This document shows positions 24,708 to 33,905 of a DNA stretch of 64,000 nucleotides, piece by piece; within the stretch, counting starts at the first letter, position 1, and every line of letters starts with the position of its first letter. This DNA comes from RUG563 sp045590215 (GTDB lineage Bacteria > Bacillota > Clostridia > Christensenellales > Aristaeellaceae). The position numbers and the translations under genes are program-made. Under the pieces are notes generated by a model. That model worked only from the letters and a program-made list of their open reading frames with translations, was not told where the DNA came from and ran no database searches. The stretch lies in the NCBI GenBank assembly GCA_045590215.1, contig JAZNQO010000023.1:1-64000 (forward strand), read 5' to 3'.

Positions 24708-26360
24708 ATGCGCAAACTGTTAGCAGCCCTCTTGGCCCTCGTGATGCTTTTGTCCATGGCTTCTGTTGCCCTGGCTGAAGATCCCATCACCGTCACTGTG
24801 TTCCGCGGCGATCCCGGCGATCAGCCCACCAGCGACAACAAAATCTACAAGATGATCGAAGACGAATTCGGTATCACCTTTGAAATCGAATTCCTGGCTG
24901 GCGACCTGGACGAAACTCTGGGCACCAAACTGGCCAACGAAGACTATCCTGATCTGTTCGACGGCGGCAACTCTGCTGAAAAGCTCATCAACGCCGGCGC
25001 TCTGATCAACCTGCTGCCCTACATCACCGAGGAAGGCACCCCCAACCTCTACAAGCACATCAACATGGTTCGCGATAGCATCGTTACCACGAACGAAGAT
25101 GGTGAAGAAGTTCTTTACATCGTTCCCAACTATGGTATCAACTATCAGCGTCAGGTTGTGAATTCTTGCAACGGCCCCGCTTTCTTCATCCAGAAGCAGG
25201 TTCTGGCTTGGGACAACTATCCCCAGATCAAGACCCTGAATGAATACTTCGATCTGATCGAACGTTTCATCACCGCTAACCCCACCAATGCTAATGGTGC
25301 CGCTTACGAAGGCTTCGCCATCCTGTGCGAAGACTGGCGTCACTTCTGCCTGATCAACCCCGTGCAGCACCTGATGGGCCAGCCCAACGAAGGCGAAGTT
25401 TTCATCAACCGCACGGCCAATGCTGAAGGCATCTACGAAGTTGAAACCTTCATCGACAAGGACTATGCAAAGCCCTACTATGCCAAGCTGAACGAAATGT
25501 ACAACAAGGGCCTCATCAACAAGGACACCTTCGTCATGACCTATGACCAGTACATTGAAAAGCTGTCCAACGGCACCGTTCTGGGTATGTTCGACCAGAC
25601 CTGGGACTTCGGCACCGCTACTGCTGCTCTGGAAACTGCCGAGATGCATGAAAACACCTACGTGGCTCTGCCCCTGGTGTATGACGAAAGCTATGGCTTC
25701 GGCGCCATCTCTGAACAGTATCTGAACGGCGCTGTGCCCAACAAGGACCGCGGCTTCGGCATCTCCACCTCCTGCGAATATCCCGAACGCATGATTGCTC
25801 TGTTTGAAGCTCTGCTGAGCGACGAATGGCAGAAGATCCTGCAGTGGGGTATCGAAGGCGAAGACTACTATGTAGAAAACGGCCGTATGCTCATGACCAA
25901 GGAACAGTACGCCGTGCGTTCCGACGCTACCTGGAAGATGGCCAACCAGGCTCTCGCTATCTGGGAATCTGCTCCCAAGAAGCAGGGCGTCATGGATGAT
26001 GGCAACTACTGGACTCCCAGCGATCAGGACGAAATCCTGCAGCTCACCATGAGTGACTATGACAAGGCTTTCCTGGCCGCTTACGGCTACGGCAAGTGGG
26101 CTGATTTCTTCAATACTCCCTGCGAACTGGCTCCCTGGGGCGAAGCTTGGCAGATCGACTCTGCTCCCATCGTTGATGACAACAACGACTTCCTGGCCAT
26201 CCAGGATCAGTGGCTGCCCAAGATCATCATGAGTGCTGATCAGGCTGAACTGGACGCCAACTGGGCTGCTTTCGTTGCTGAAATCGCTCCTTATGCTAAG
26301 GTTAAGGCCGAATTCATGCAGGAAGAAGTTAACAAGCTCGTGGCTCAGAGCCAGAAATAA
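24708..26360 (+). CDS. Extracellular sugar-binding protein of the second ABC importer
   Basis: 550-residue secreted binding protein. The signal peptide is at about 1-23 (MRKLLAALLALVMLLSMASVALA, then EDPI) with no lipobox cysteine, like the first importer. The body resembles LipO-type oligosaccharide-binding proteins that pair with LplB/YtcP permeases (KIYKMIEDEFGITFEIEFLAGD, then DYPDLFDGG). Codon bias is strong, suggesting abundant protein. GGAGAGAG precedes the ATG. A terminator-like hairpin separates it from its permease genes, so it should be made in excess of them. The ligand is unknown. Confidence 0.9.
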   Translation: MRKLLAALLALVMLLSMASVALAEDPITVTVFRGDPGDQPTSDNKIYKMIEDEFGITFEIEFLAGDLDETLGTKLANEDYPDLFDGGNSAEKLINAGALINLLPYITEEGTPNLYKHINMVRDSIVTTNEDGEEVLYIVPNYGINYQRQVVNSCNGPAFFIQKQVLAWDNYPQIKTLNEYFDLIERFITANPTNANGAAYEGFAILCEDWRHFCLINPVQHLMGQPNEGEVFINRTANAEGIYEVETFIDKDYAKPYYAKLNEMYNKGLINKDTFVMTYDQYIEKLSNGTVLGMFDQTWDFGTATAALETAEMHENTYVALPLVYDESYGFGAISEQYLNGAVPNKDRGFGISTSCEYPERMIALFEALLSDEWQKILQWGIEGEDYYVENGRMLMTKEQYAVRSDATWKMANQALAIWESAPKKQGVMDDGNYWTPSDQDEILQLTMSDYDKAFLAAYGYGKWADFFNTPCELAPWGEAWQIDSAPIVDDNNDFLAIQDQWLPKIIMSADQAELDANWAAFVAEIAPYAKVKAEFMQEEVNKLVAQSQK

Positions 26361-26376
26361 TTAATCTACCTTTACG

Positions 26377-26411
26377 CTACGGGGAGGGAGAAATCTCTCC
26401 CCGTAGTTTTT
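26377..26411 (+). terminator. Intra-operon terminator after the binding-protein gene
   Basis: CTACGGGGAG (26377-26386) pairs with CTCCCCGTAG (26397-26406), followed by TTTTT. It probably lets only part of transcription through to the permeases. Confidence 0.85.
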
Positions 26412-26430
26412 CAGAAAGGAGCAACCAACG

Positions 26431-27381
26431 ATGACCGGAGCAGTTAATAACACACCGCTTCTGCCAAAAAAGAAAAAGAGCATTTGGAAAGTTCTATGGA
26501 ATCAGAAGCTTCTGATGATCATGTCTGTTCCAGTCCTGCTTTACGTCCTCTTTTTCAACTACTACCCCCTGTGGGGCTGGCGGTATGCTTTCCAGAACCT
26601 GAACCTCAATAACTTCAAAAAGGGTGCCGATTGGATTGCCTTTGGCAACTTTGAATGGCTGTTCAATCGTCCGGACTTCATCAACAGTATCCGCAACACC
26701 CTTGCCATGAGCACCATCAATCTTGTCTTTGGCACACTGGCTGCTATTTTGCTGGCTATCTTCCTCAACGAAGTTCGTCTTCGTTCCTTTAAGCGTACGG
26801 TGCAAACCGTTACCTATCTCCCCCACTTCCTGAGCATGGTTATCGTGGTCGGCATGGCGCAGAACATGTTCGCCTCCAACGGCCCCATTAACCAGGTTCT
26901 GATGGCATTACACATAACCGATGAAAAGATTTTCTGGCTGGGTGAAGGAAAATACTTCTGGTTCATGGTGGCTGTCATCAACATCTGGAAAGAAGTGGGC
27001 TGGAACTCCATCATCTATATCTCCACCATGACTTCCATTGACCCCACCCTCTACGAAGCCGCCTCCATTGACGGCGCAGGCCGCTTCCAGCGGATTCTGC
27101 ATGTTACGCTGCCCGGCATCAAGTCCACCTTCGTGGTGCTGCTGATTATGAACATCGGCCACTTGATGGAAGCTGGCTTTGAAATCCAGTATCTGTTGGG
27201 CAACGATCAGGTTATCGACTTCTCACAAACCATTGACGTGTTTGTTATGAAATATGGTGTTTCCAGCGGTAACTATGGCCGTGCCATTGCCGCCGGTATG
27301 TTCAAGAGCATCGTTGGCATTATCCTGCTCCTTGGCGCAAACTTCATCGCCAAGAAGCTGGACGAAGATACTTTGCTGTAA
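26431..27381 (+). CDS. Sugar ABC transporter permease, LplB type (second importer)
   Basis: 316-residue membrane subunit with six predicted helices; the first is at about 23-45 (LLMIMSVPVLLYVLFFNYYPLWG). The EAA loop is YEAASIDGAGRFQRILHVTLPGI at about 207-229. The ATG follows AAAGGAG, shortly after the intra-operon terminator. The second permease follows after 11 bases. Together with that gene it forms the channel for substrate delivered by the 550-residue binding protein. No ATPase is nearby. Confidence 0.92.
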   Translation: MTGAVNNTPLLPKKKKSIWKVLWNQKLLMIMSVPVLLYVLFFNYYPLWGWRYAFQNLNLNNFKKGADWIAFGNFEWLFNRPDFINSIRNTLAMSTINLVFGTLAAILLAIFLNEVRLRSFKRTVQTVTYLPHFLSMVIVVGMAQNMFASNGPINQVLMALHITDEKIFWLGEGKYFWFMVAVINIWKEVGWNSIIYISTMTSIDPTLYEAASIDGAGRFQRILHVTLPGIKSTFVVLLIMNIGHLMEAGFEIQYLLGNDQVIDFSQTIDVFVMKYGVSSGNYGRAIAAGMFKSIVGIILLLGANFIAKKLDEDTLL

Positions 27382-27392
27382 AGGAGGCGTGA

Positions 27393-28325
27393 ATGATGAC
27401 TACTACTACTTTGAAGCGAAAAAAAGTCAAGCATCCTATGCAGCAGGATCGGGTTTTCCCCATCATCAACGGTATTCTTCTTTGCGTCCTGATGTTCATC
27501 ACCCTCTATCCCGTGCTCAATACCATTGCCATTTCCTTCAACGACGGTATTGACGCCGTCCGCGGCGGCATCGGCATCATCCCCCGCCAGTTCAGCACGG
27601 AAGCTTACAAGAGCCTGCTGGGCGACGAACTGACGTGGAATGCCTTCGGCATTTCTGTTGCCCGTACGGTGCTGACAACGGTTATCAACCTGATTCTCAC
27701 TTCCATGCTGGCCTTCGCTTTGAGCCGCAAGGAATATGTGCTGCGCAAGTTCATCACCATCGTTCTGGTTATGACCATGTATGTAAATGCCGGTCTGATC
27801 CCCAATTACCTGCTGATCTCCAAAACGCTGAAGCTGACCAAGACCTTCTGGGTATACATCATCCCCACCATGTTCTCCTGCTTCAACATGATTATTCTGC
27901 GCACTTACATTTCCGGCCTGCCCGAAGCCCTGTGCGAATCTGCCCGCATTGACGGTGCCAATGATATGCGCATCTTCTGGCAGATCATCTTCCCCCTGTG
28001 TACGCCGGTGCTGGCCACGGTGGCTCTGTTCGTGGCTGTTGGCAGCTGGAACCAGTGGTTCGACACCCAGCTGTATAACGGCAGCAAGAAGAACCTGTAC
28101 ACCCTGCAGTACCTGCTGAAGATGAAGCTGGCTACTTCCATGCAGAGTGCCAATGCTGCTCATTCTTCTGTTGACGCTCTGGCTGCTCAGGCGGCCAGCA
28201 AGTCCACCCCCACTACCATCCGCTGCGCCATCACCGTGGTTTCCGCTTTGCCTATCATGGTGGTTTATCCCTTCCTGCAGCGTTACTTCGTAACCGGCAT
28301 GGTGCTGGGCGGCGTAAAGGGCTGA
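27393..28325 (+). CDS. Sugar ABC transporter permease, YtcP type (second importer)
   Basis: 310 residues with the YtcP layout: first helix at about 24-46 (FPIINGILLCVLMFITLYPVLNTIAISF), the EAA-like loop CESARIDGANDMRIFWQIIFPL near residue 185, and a C-terminal GMVLGGVKG. AAAGGAGG precedes the start. There are two adjacent ATGs (27393 and 27396); the first is reported, and the second is equally possible. The operon closes with a terminator. Confidence 0.92.
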   Translation: MMTTTTLKRKKVKHPMQQDRVFPIINGILLCVLMFITLYPVLNTIAISFNDGIDAVRGGIGIIPRQFSTEAYKSLLGDELTWNAFGISVARTVLTTVINLILTSMLAFALSRKEYVLRKFITIVLVMTMYVNAGLIPNYLLISKTLKLTKTFWVYIIPTMFSCFNMIILRTYISGLPEALCESARIDGANDMRIFWQIIFPLCTPVLATVALFVAVGSWNQWFDTQLYNGSKKNLYTLQYLLKMKLATSMQSANAAHSSVDALAAQAASKSTPTTIRCAITVVSALPIMVVYPFLQRYFVTGMVLGGVKG

Positions 28326-28347
28326 TCTTCACAAGTTTCAACAACAA

Positions 28348-28382
28348 AGAGGAACTGTTTCTCACGAAGCAGTTCCTTTTTC
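28348..28382 (+). terminator. Terminator of the second sugar importer operon
   Basis: AGGAACTG (28350-28357) pairs with CAGTTCCT (28370-28377), followed by TTTTTC. Confidence 0.85.
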
Positions 28383-28418
28383 ATTTGCAATTGTTACCAT
28401 TGTAACAGCCCACTTCGC

Positions 28419-28447
28419 TTGTATTTGTAACACTTTTGTAATATAAT
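28419..28447 (+). promoter_or_regulatory. Promoter of the SH3/PepSY protein gene
   Basis: TTGTAT (28419-28424), 17 bases, TATAAT (28442-28447). Confidence 0.65.
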
Positions 28448-28481
28448 AGAGAGGAAGAAAAGACCATCGGAGGTGAAAACG

Positions 28482-30599
28482 ATGAAACGCACATTCTTTT
28501 TTCTGCTCGTTTTTCTTTCTCTTTTTTCTTTATCTACCGTTTTTGCGGAAAAGGCGAAGGTTGAAACGCCCGGCGGCTGGCTGAACATGCGTGCCAAGCC
28601 CAGCACCCAAGCCGTTCCCCTGAAGCAAGTACCCAACCGCACCACCGTCACCTATCTGGAACAAACGGATGACACATGGAGCAAAATCACCTATCAAGGC
28701 ATCAGCGGCTATGTGCAGACGAAATATATCGTTCTTTTGCAAATTCCGCAGGGAAAAGTTTTGTATCCCAATCCCATTGATTCCCTTTTCATCCGCAGTG
28801 CCGGCTCCGACGACAGCCAAATTCTTGCAGAAATTTCCTCGCAAGTTCCGCTGACCGTTTTGCAATCGGACGATGACTGGACCCTTGTCTCCTTCAAAAC
28901 GCAAGATAACGAAACCAAGGAAGGCTACATCCGCACGGAACACATCATCGACCAGCACACTACGGCCCAGAAATATCCTTCCTATCTCAACGAAGAAGGC
29001 ATTGTGGTATCCGGGCAGGTGCTGTATCACGAACCCAGCAAATCTGCCGCATCAACGGTTGCGCTGCCCAAGGGCTTTCAGGTGAAGGTTTTGTATATGG
29101 ACGGCGATTGGTGCAAGGTGCAGGCAGATAACATCACCTACGGCTTCTTGCCCGTTTCTGCCCTGAACCTGACCGGCGAAAAAGCAAAGGAAGAAAACAA
29201 CCTCCAATCCTATACCGCCACTTACTATCTGTGCACCGTGCCCAGCGGCAATTTGCCTGTTTATGTGGAACCCACCGGCAAATTAGAAGAAAACCTGCGC
29301 AAAACCATCACTGTTGATCCCAATCAAAAGCTGCCCGTCATTCATCAGTCCTATCAAAGCCATGGGGTAACGTGGGCAGAGGTTATTTGCGACGGTCACG
29401 TTTATTGGACGCCTGCTTCCTCCCTTTCCGTTACGGACGAAACCAACACCATGCACTACGACCGCCCTGTGGAGAACTTTACAGGCGGCGTGGTTTACGC
29501 CAAAGAGGGAGCCAAGCTGTATGCCTCCGGAAGCCGTTTTTCCAAGGTACTCGCCACCATTCCGGCGGGAACAGAGCTGCTGGCCGGGCTTCGCAACACC
29601 TGTATTTCCGTCACCTATAACGGCCAAAACGGCTATATGCTATATGAAGACGTGGTTTGCGGTCTGGCGCAATACATGGATCAGGATGAAGAATGGTATT
29701 ACTGGGAACATCTGAACGATCCTGCCCCCAGCCCTTCCCCCACGCCCTTGCCCGTCTATGACGAAAGCCGGCATATTTCCCAAAGCAAAGCCCGTTCCTT
29801 GGCAGATACCGCCCTGAAAAGTGCCTATCAGGCCAAGATCACCTCGGATATGCAGGTAAACCACGATAAAGTGAAATCGAGCCGGGGCAAGGAAGGCCCC
29901 TTCTACGAATTTGCCTATTTCAAAGACGGCAAATATCTCTATAACGTGCTCATTCACGCTGAAACCGGCGAGGCAGCCTTCACCGCCGATTATACGAACT
30001 TTCACCAAACGTCCTCCCACGCCACGGAAAAGCCCCGTCCTGCTCCCAACAATGCAGGAGAAATCAGCGCAAGCAAGGCACGCAACACGGCAGATTCCTT
30101 GCTGCGCTCCACTTACGGCGGCTTTGACGATCACACCTATAACGTGGTCAATGAGCGGTTTGATAAAATGCCCGATTATAACGAGCCCGTATTCCGGCTG
30201 AGTTATTATGCCGGAGAAAACTTCGCCTACACCTGCGTCGTCGGAGCAAAGAGCGGCAAAGTGCTCTATCATACGGATATATGGAGCGGAGCCAATACGG
30301 AGCTGGATTATTCCACCCCCACGCCGCCGCCCATCTATGAATCCACCATTGATATCGGCAAAGACCGAGCCATCAGCATTGCCAAGAACGCTTTGGCCGG
30401 GAAATACCCCGATTTCAACGCCAACGGCATCATCAGAACCGATTGCACCCTGCACACGGAGCACGGCCATCTTCCCCTGCCATATTATTACATCAATTTC
30501 TTTGTCAGCGATACAGACTTTTACAGCTGCGCCGTCAATGCCTACACTGGCGAAGTGCAGGAGACCTCCGGCAATCTCCCCGGCGAAGGCAACGGCTGA
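28482..30599 (+). CDS. Secreted protein with bacterial SH3 repeats and three PepSY-like repeats
   Basis: 705 residues. Signal peptide 1-22 (cleavage VFA|EK). About residues 23-400 hold four or five bacterial SH3 repeats (for example GGWLNMRAKPSTQAVPLKQV... and SLFIRSAGSDDSQILAEI), which usually bind cell-wall peptides. A proline/serine linker (PAPSPSPTPLPVY, near 415) leads to three related blocks of about 85 residues beginning ISQSKARSLAD, ISASKARNTAD and IDIGKDRAISIAKNA and ending in TGEA, SGKV or TGEV, the look of PepSY domains, which often inhibit or guide proteases. Function is unknown; a wall-associated, protease-modulating role is inferred. The ATG at 28482 follows GGAGGTG. Confidence 0.82.
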   Translation: MKRTFFFLLVFLSLFSLSTVFAEKAKVETPGGWLNMRAKPSTQAVPLKQVPNRTTVTYLEQTDDTWSKITYQGISGYVQTKYIVLLQIPQGKVLYPNPIDSLFIRSAGSDDSQILAEISSQVPLTVLQSDDDWTLVSFKTQDNETKEGYIRTEHIIDQHTTAQKYPSYLNEEGIVVSGQVLYHEPSKSAASTVALPKGFQVKVLYMDGDWCKVQADNITYGFLPVSALNLTGEKAKEENNLQSYTATYYLCTVPSGNLPVYVEPTGKLEENLRKTITVDPNQKLPVIHQSYQSHGVTWAEVICDGHVYWTPASSLSVTDETNTMHYDRPVENFTGGVVYAKEGAKLYASGSRFSKVLATIPAGTELLAGLRNTCISVTYNGQNGYMLYEDVVCGLAQYMDQDEEWYYWEHLNDPAPSPSPTPLPVYDESRHISQSKARSLADTALKSAYQAKITSDMQVNHDKVKSSRGKEGPFYEFAYFKDGKYLYNVLIHAETGEAAFTADYTNFHQTSSHATEKPRPAPNNAGEISASKARNTADSLLRSTYGGFDDHTYNVVNERFDKMPDYNEPVFRLSYYAGENFAYTCVVGAKSGKVLYHTDIWSGANTELDYSTPTPPPIYESTIDIGKDRAISIAKNALAGKYPDFNANGIIRTDCTLHTEHGHLPLPYYYINFFVSDTDFYSCAVNAYTGEVQETSGNLPGEGNG

Positions 30600-30628
30600 T
30601 ATCGTTCCCCTAAAAAAGCATTGCAAAT

Positions 30629-30667
30629 GAAAAAGCTGCTTCTTTTCATCCAAGAAGCAGCTTTTCT
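30629..30667. terminator. Bidirectional terminator between the SH3/PepSY gene and rlmH
   Basis: AAAAGCTGCTTCTT (30631-30644) pairs perfectly with AAGAAGCAGCTTTT (30652-30665), with A/T runs on both sides. Confidence 0.9.
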
Positions 30668-31144
30668 TTACTTATGATATTTTTCCCCGGCGTTGATTTT
30701 GCAGCCCCGATACAATTGCTCCAATAGCAGCACCCGTGCCAGCTGATGGGGAAAGGTCATTTTCGACAGGCTCATCTGGTCATCAGCACGCTGCAAAACA
30801 GCCTTGGAAAGCCCCAGACTGCCGCCAATCACAAACACCTGCCGGCCGCCTCGCATATCCCCCTGCCGCAGCTTTTCCGCAAATTGCTCGCTGGTAAACT
30901 GGGGGGCATTGATGCACATGGCCGTCACATGGTCGCCGGGCTTGAGGGAGCGAAGGATGCTCTCCCCTTCCCTGTCCACGATCTTCTGCCTGTCGGCATC
31001 GGAGGCATTTTGCGGCTCCGGCAAATCCGGCAATTCAACAACCTCCGTTTTGCCGAACCGGGAAAGCCGCTTCAGATATTCCTCTGCCGCCCCGGCATAA
31101 TATTTTTCCCGCAATTTTCCCACGCACACAATGGCTGCGTTCAT
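30668..31144 (-). CDS. rlmH: 23S rRNA pseudouridine-1915 N3-methyltransferase RlmH
   Basis: 158-residue SPOUT methyltransferase that methylates pseudouridine 1915 in helix 69 of 23S rRNA, a late ribosome-assembly step. Visible are the start AAIVCVGKLREKYYAGAAEEYLKRLSRF, the SAM-binding knot FVIGGSLGLSKAVLQRAD, and the conserved end MTFPHQLARVLLLEQLYRGCKINAGEKYHK. The frame runs open further upstream, but the ATG at 31144 follows GGAAAG and gives the standard length. It overlaps the HAD gene by 4 bases and is last in its operon. Confidence 0.97.
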   Translation of the reverse strand: MNAAIVCVGKLREKYYAGAAEEYLKRLSRFGKTEVVELPDLPEPQNASDADRQKIVDREGESILRSLKPGDHVTAMCINAPQFTSEQFAEKLRQGDMRGGRQVFVIGGSLGLSKAVLQRADDQMSLSKMTFPHQLARVLLLEQLYRGCKINAGEKYHK

Positions 31145-31785
31145 CTTTCCATCAGCTCCATCACCGCCGTCAAATCCGGCAGCACATGATCCACAAACTT
31201 TTCCAAAGCCGCTGTATAGGGCAGCACATCCGGTACCATGCACACCTGCATCCCGGCTGCCCGTCCGGCTTTCACGCCGTTATAACTGTCTTCCAACACG
31301 AGGCATTCTTCCGGCCATACATTCAGCCTTTCCGCTGCCTTCAAAAACACGTCCGGCTCCGGCTTGGACGGCATGCCCACCGCCGTGAGCAGCACATCGA
31401 ACCTGTCTTTGATGCCTACGCTTTCCAAATACAGCGCAATGGTTTCCATCTTGCTGGAAGAAGCTACCGCTGTGGGAATTTTCTTTTCCTTCAGGTATGA
31501 AAGCAATTCCAATGCGCCTTTTTTCAGGGGAATTTCGCCCTTTTCCGCTTTCCCGTGCATGAAAGCATGAAAATCCCGGAACAGTTTTTCGGTGTCCAGC
31601 CCCGGAAAATGCCCCTGCAAAAGAGCACTGCTTGCTTTCGTGGTGATCCCGATGCACTGCTTGCTGATTTCTCTTGACACCTGAAAGCCCTGCAAAGCAG
31701 CGCAGGCCTCAATGCCATCAAGCCCCAGCCATTCGCTGTCCATCAGCAGGCCGTCCATATCAAAAATTACGGCTGCAATCTTCAT
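31141..31785 (-). CDS. HAD-superfamily hydrolase, beta-phosphoglucomutase-like
   Basis: About 214 residues with FDMDGLLMDSE (nucleophile Asp) near residues 7-18, TAVASSSKME as motif II, KPEPDVFLKAAERL as motif III and VLEDSYNGVKAGRAAGM as motif IV. The cap domain and GLLMDSE resemble beta-phosphoglucomutase and sugar-phosphate phosphatases. The exact substrate is unknown. Tandem ATGs lie at 31788 and 31785; the second is better spaced from GAGGGA. Its start overlaps the LCP gene stop, and its end overlaps rlmH. Confidence 0.87.
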   Translation of the reverse strand: MKIAAVIFDMDGLLMDSEWLGLDGIEACAALQGFQVSREISKQCIGITTKASSALLQGHFPGLDTEKLFRDFHAFMHGKAEKGEIPLKKGALELLSYLKEKKIPTAVASSSKMETIALYLESVGIKDRFDVLLTAVGMPSKPEPDVFLKAAERLNVWPEECLVLEDSYNGVKAGRAAGMQVCMVPDVLPYTAALEKFVDHVLPDLTAVMELMER

Positions 31786-32741
31786 CATTCCCTCACGGTA
31801 AACGGGTCAATCAAGAAATCATGCAAGGCTTCTCTGTTGGCAATATAATCAATCTGCTGGGTAGCCATGCTGGCAACAGGCATGGGTTCAAAGGTGCCGT
31901 CAATGGGCATGCGGATGGATTCAACGTCCGTTCCCTTCATGTACATCGCCAATTCCAACGCATCCATGGTGTCCGTAACGGACATATTGGTGAGCACCGT
32001 GTTTTCCAGAATCACGTCCAGGAGAGCCACCGCTTCGTCGTAGGTGATATCTTTCAGGCTGTCCGCAATGGTGGTCAAAACCGTGCGCGCCCTGCGAGTG
32101 CGGCCAACATCTTGCGTTTCCCCGTCGATATTGGCAATTTTGCGGATGCGCATGTAAATAACCGCCGCATGGCCGGTGAAATGATAGGTTCCGGCTCCCC
32201 GAAGTTCGGGAGAAGTGGAAGAGGCGGAGAGGGGGTAATTGCGCAGGTAATTGGCTTCCCGTGCCGTAATCTCAATATCCACGCCGCCAATGGCGTTGAT
32301 AATGTTTTCTACCTGCCTAAAATCCACCACGATGTACTTTTCAATTTCCAGATCAAAATGGGTGCTCAGGGTGTCCACCAAGGCCTGAATGCCCTTTTCC
32401 CCCCGGCCAAAATTATCCAGAATGTTATTGAGCCTGCCAAAATCGCCATCCGGTCGCTGGATCAGCATATCCCGGATAAAGCTGGTCAGCATCACACGGC
32501 CTGCATATTCATCCACTGTCACTAAAATCATCCCGTCGGTGTGATTGCCGGATTTTTTCAAATCCGCAGCCCAGGAATCAATGCAGATCAGCATATAATG
32601 ATGAATCCCGGCCGGGGTTTTGCGGATTTCGTCCTTGGGGATTACAGGGATGGGATTAGGTTTATCCGCATTCGCATAGGCAGAGGGCACTGCCGCCATC
32701 AGGCAAATAAATGCCATCATCAAAACCATGAACCGCTTCAT
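31785..32741 (-). CDS. LytR-CpsA-Psr (LCP) family protein
   Basis: 318 residues, exported by an N-terminal signal segment (1-23, ending SAYA|NA). LCP enzymes transfer undecaprenyl-linked glycopolymers such as teichoic acids or capsule onto peptidoglycan. The LCP domain covers about 45-235: GMILVTVDEYAGRVMLTSFIRDMLI, GRLNNI, FDLEIEKYIVVDFRQVENIINAIGGVDIEI, and the arginine-rich GRTRRARTVL. No classical membrane anchor remains if the signal is cleaved, so it may be secreted or stay anchored. It overlaps its neighbours on both sides by a few bases. Confidence 0.9.
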   Translation of the reverse strand: MKRFMVLMMAFICLMAAVPSAYANADKPNPIPVIPKDEIRKTPAGIHHYMLICIDSWAADLKKSGNHTDGMILVTVDEYAGRVMLTSFIRDMLIQRPDGDFGRLNNILDNFGRGEKGIQALVDTLSTHFDLEIEKYIVVDFRQVENIINAIGGVDIEITAREANYLRNYPLSASSTSPELRGAGTYHFTGHAAVIYMRIRKIANIDGETQDVGRTRRARTVLTTIADSLKDITYDEAVALLDVILENTVLTNMSVTDTMDALELAMYMKGTDVESIRMPIDGTFEPMPVASMATQQIDYIANREALHDFLIDPFTVRE

Positions 32742-33199
32742 GCTTCCGCTTCCTCCACATATTTTTCCAGAGCCACGCCGGTTTCCCCGAAAATTTCCAA
32801 GGAGAAATCATCAGGATAACCCTGCTCATACACAACCCTCTTGATGCCTGCGTTCACAATCATCTTGGCGCAGATAGAGCAGGGCTGATGGGTGCAATAG
32901 AGCGTAGCCCCGTCAATGCTGATGCCCAGCTTTGCCGCCTGCAAAATGGCGTTTTCTTCGGCATGGGCAGCATAGCAGACTTCTGCCCGTGTGCCGCTGG
33001 CAATGCCCAGCTTACGGCGCAGGCATTCGCCCTTTTCCCGGCAGGTTTTCATCCCGGCCGGAGCACCGTTATAGCCGGTGGTCATGATGCGCTTATCCTT
33101 CACAATCACGGCCCCGATGGCTCTCCCCGGAGCATAGCAGCTGGTCCATGTGGCGATGAGCCGAGCCATTTCCATAAAACGCTTGTCCCACTTATTCAT
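32738..33199 (-). CDS. dCMP deaminase (ComEB-like cytidine/deoxycytidylate deaminase)
   Basis: 153 residues. Zinc-dependent deaminase converting dCMP to dUMP for dTTP synthesis. The first zinc motif with the catalytic glutamate is HAEENAI (near 79-85), and the second is PCSICAKMI (near 105). Early residues WDKRFMEMARLIATWTSCYAPGRAIGAVIVKDKRI match the ComEB/dCMP deaminase family. It overlaps the LCP gene by 4 bases and the nucleosidase gene by 8. Confidence 0.92.
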   Translation of the reverse strand: MNKWDKRFMEMARLIATWTSCYAPGRAIGAVIVKDKRIMTTGYNGAPAGMKTCREKGECLRRKLGIASGTRAEVCYAAHAEENAILQAAKLGISIDGATLYCTHQPCSICAKMIVNAGIKRVVYEQGYPDDFSLEIFGETGVALEKYVEEAEA

Positions 33200-33893
33200 T
33201 TGTTTCCATCTCCCAATCTTTCACAAATTCGCAAATCAGCCGGGCACTGGCCATGGCTGCGTCCTGCATGTTCAAAAGGTATTCCCTGCCGGTGTCATGG
33301 GTTTCATCGGAAATGCCCCGGTATTCCCCAAAGGGCACCTGCATTTCATAGCAAACCTGGGCAATGGCTCCGCCCTCCATATCGCAGGCGGCTGCGCCGT
33401 AAAGCCCGGCCAAAGCATATTTCTTTTCCAAAGAAGCCACGAATTGATCCCCCGTTACCACGTTAGCCCGGTAGGGCGTATAGCCCAGCTTCTCCGCCGC
33501 TTGCATCAGGGCTTCCGTCACCCTTTTTTCGCAGGGGATATGCACCAGATTGATGCCGGAAATCAGCCCCATGGGGTCGCCCACGGGCGTGGTGTCCATA
33601 TCGTGCTGCACGGCACTGTCCGCCACCACAATATCCCCCACCTTCAGCTCGTCAATCAACGCCCCGGCCACGCCGATATTCACAATCACTTCCGGCTGCC
33701 AGCGCATAATCATGCTCTGGGCGCACATGGCGGCATGCACCTTGCCCACGCCGCAGCGGCCCACCACGCATTCTTTCCCAAACATCTTTCCCACATAAAA
33801 ACGGGCAAAGCCGATTTTTTCTTCCTGCACATCGGCCATTTTTTCCGTCAGCAGCTTCACTTCCGCATCCATGGCACCAATGATACCAATCAT
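33192..33893 (-). CDS. mtnN: 5'-methylthioadenosine/S-adenosylhomocysteine nucleosidase
   Basis: 233-residue cytoplasmic enzyme that cleaves adenine from MTA, SAH and 5'-deoxyadenosine, recycling by-products of SAM chemistry. Signatures are IGIIGAMDAEVKLL at the start, NIGVAGALIDELKVGDIVVADSAVQHDMD mid-protein, ACDMEGGAIAQVCYEM, and the catalytic aspartate region RGISDETHD. AGGAG is present upstream. It lies between the M19 dipeptidase (13 bases) and dCMP deaminase (overlap). It is functionally linked to metK elsewhere in this window. Confidence 0.95.
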   Translation of the reverse strand: MIGIIGAMDAEVKLLTEKMADVQEEKIGFARFYVGKMFGKECVVGRCGVGKVHAAMCAQSMIMRWQPEVIVNIGVAGALIDELKVGDIVVADSAVQHDMDTTPVGDPMGLISGINLVHIPCEKRVTEALMQAAEKLGYTPYRANVVTGDQFVASLEKKYALAGLYGAAACDMEGGAIAQVCYEMQVPFGEYRGISDETHDTGREYLLNMQDAAMASARLICEFVKDWEMETNE

Positions 33894-33905
33894 TTGCTTT
33901 TCTCC

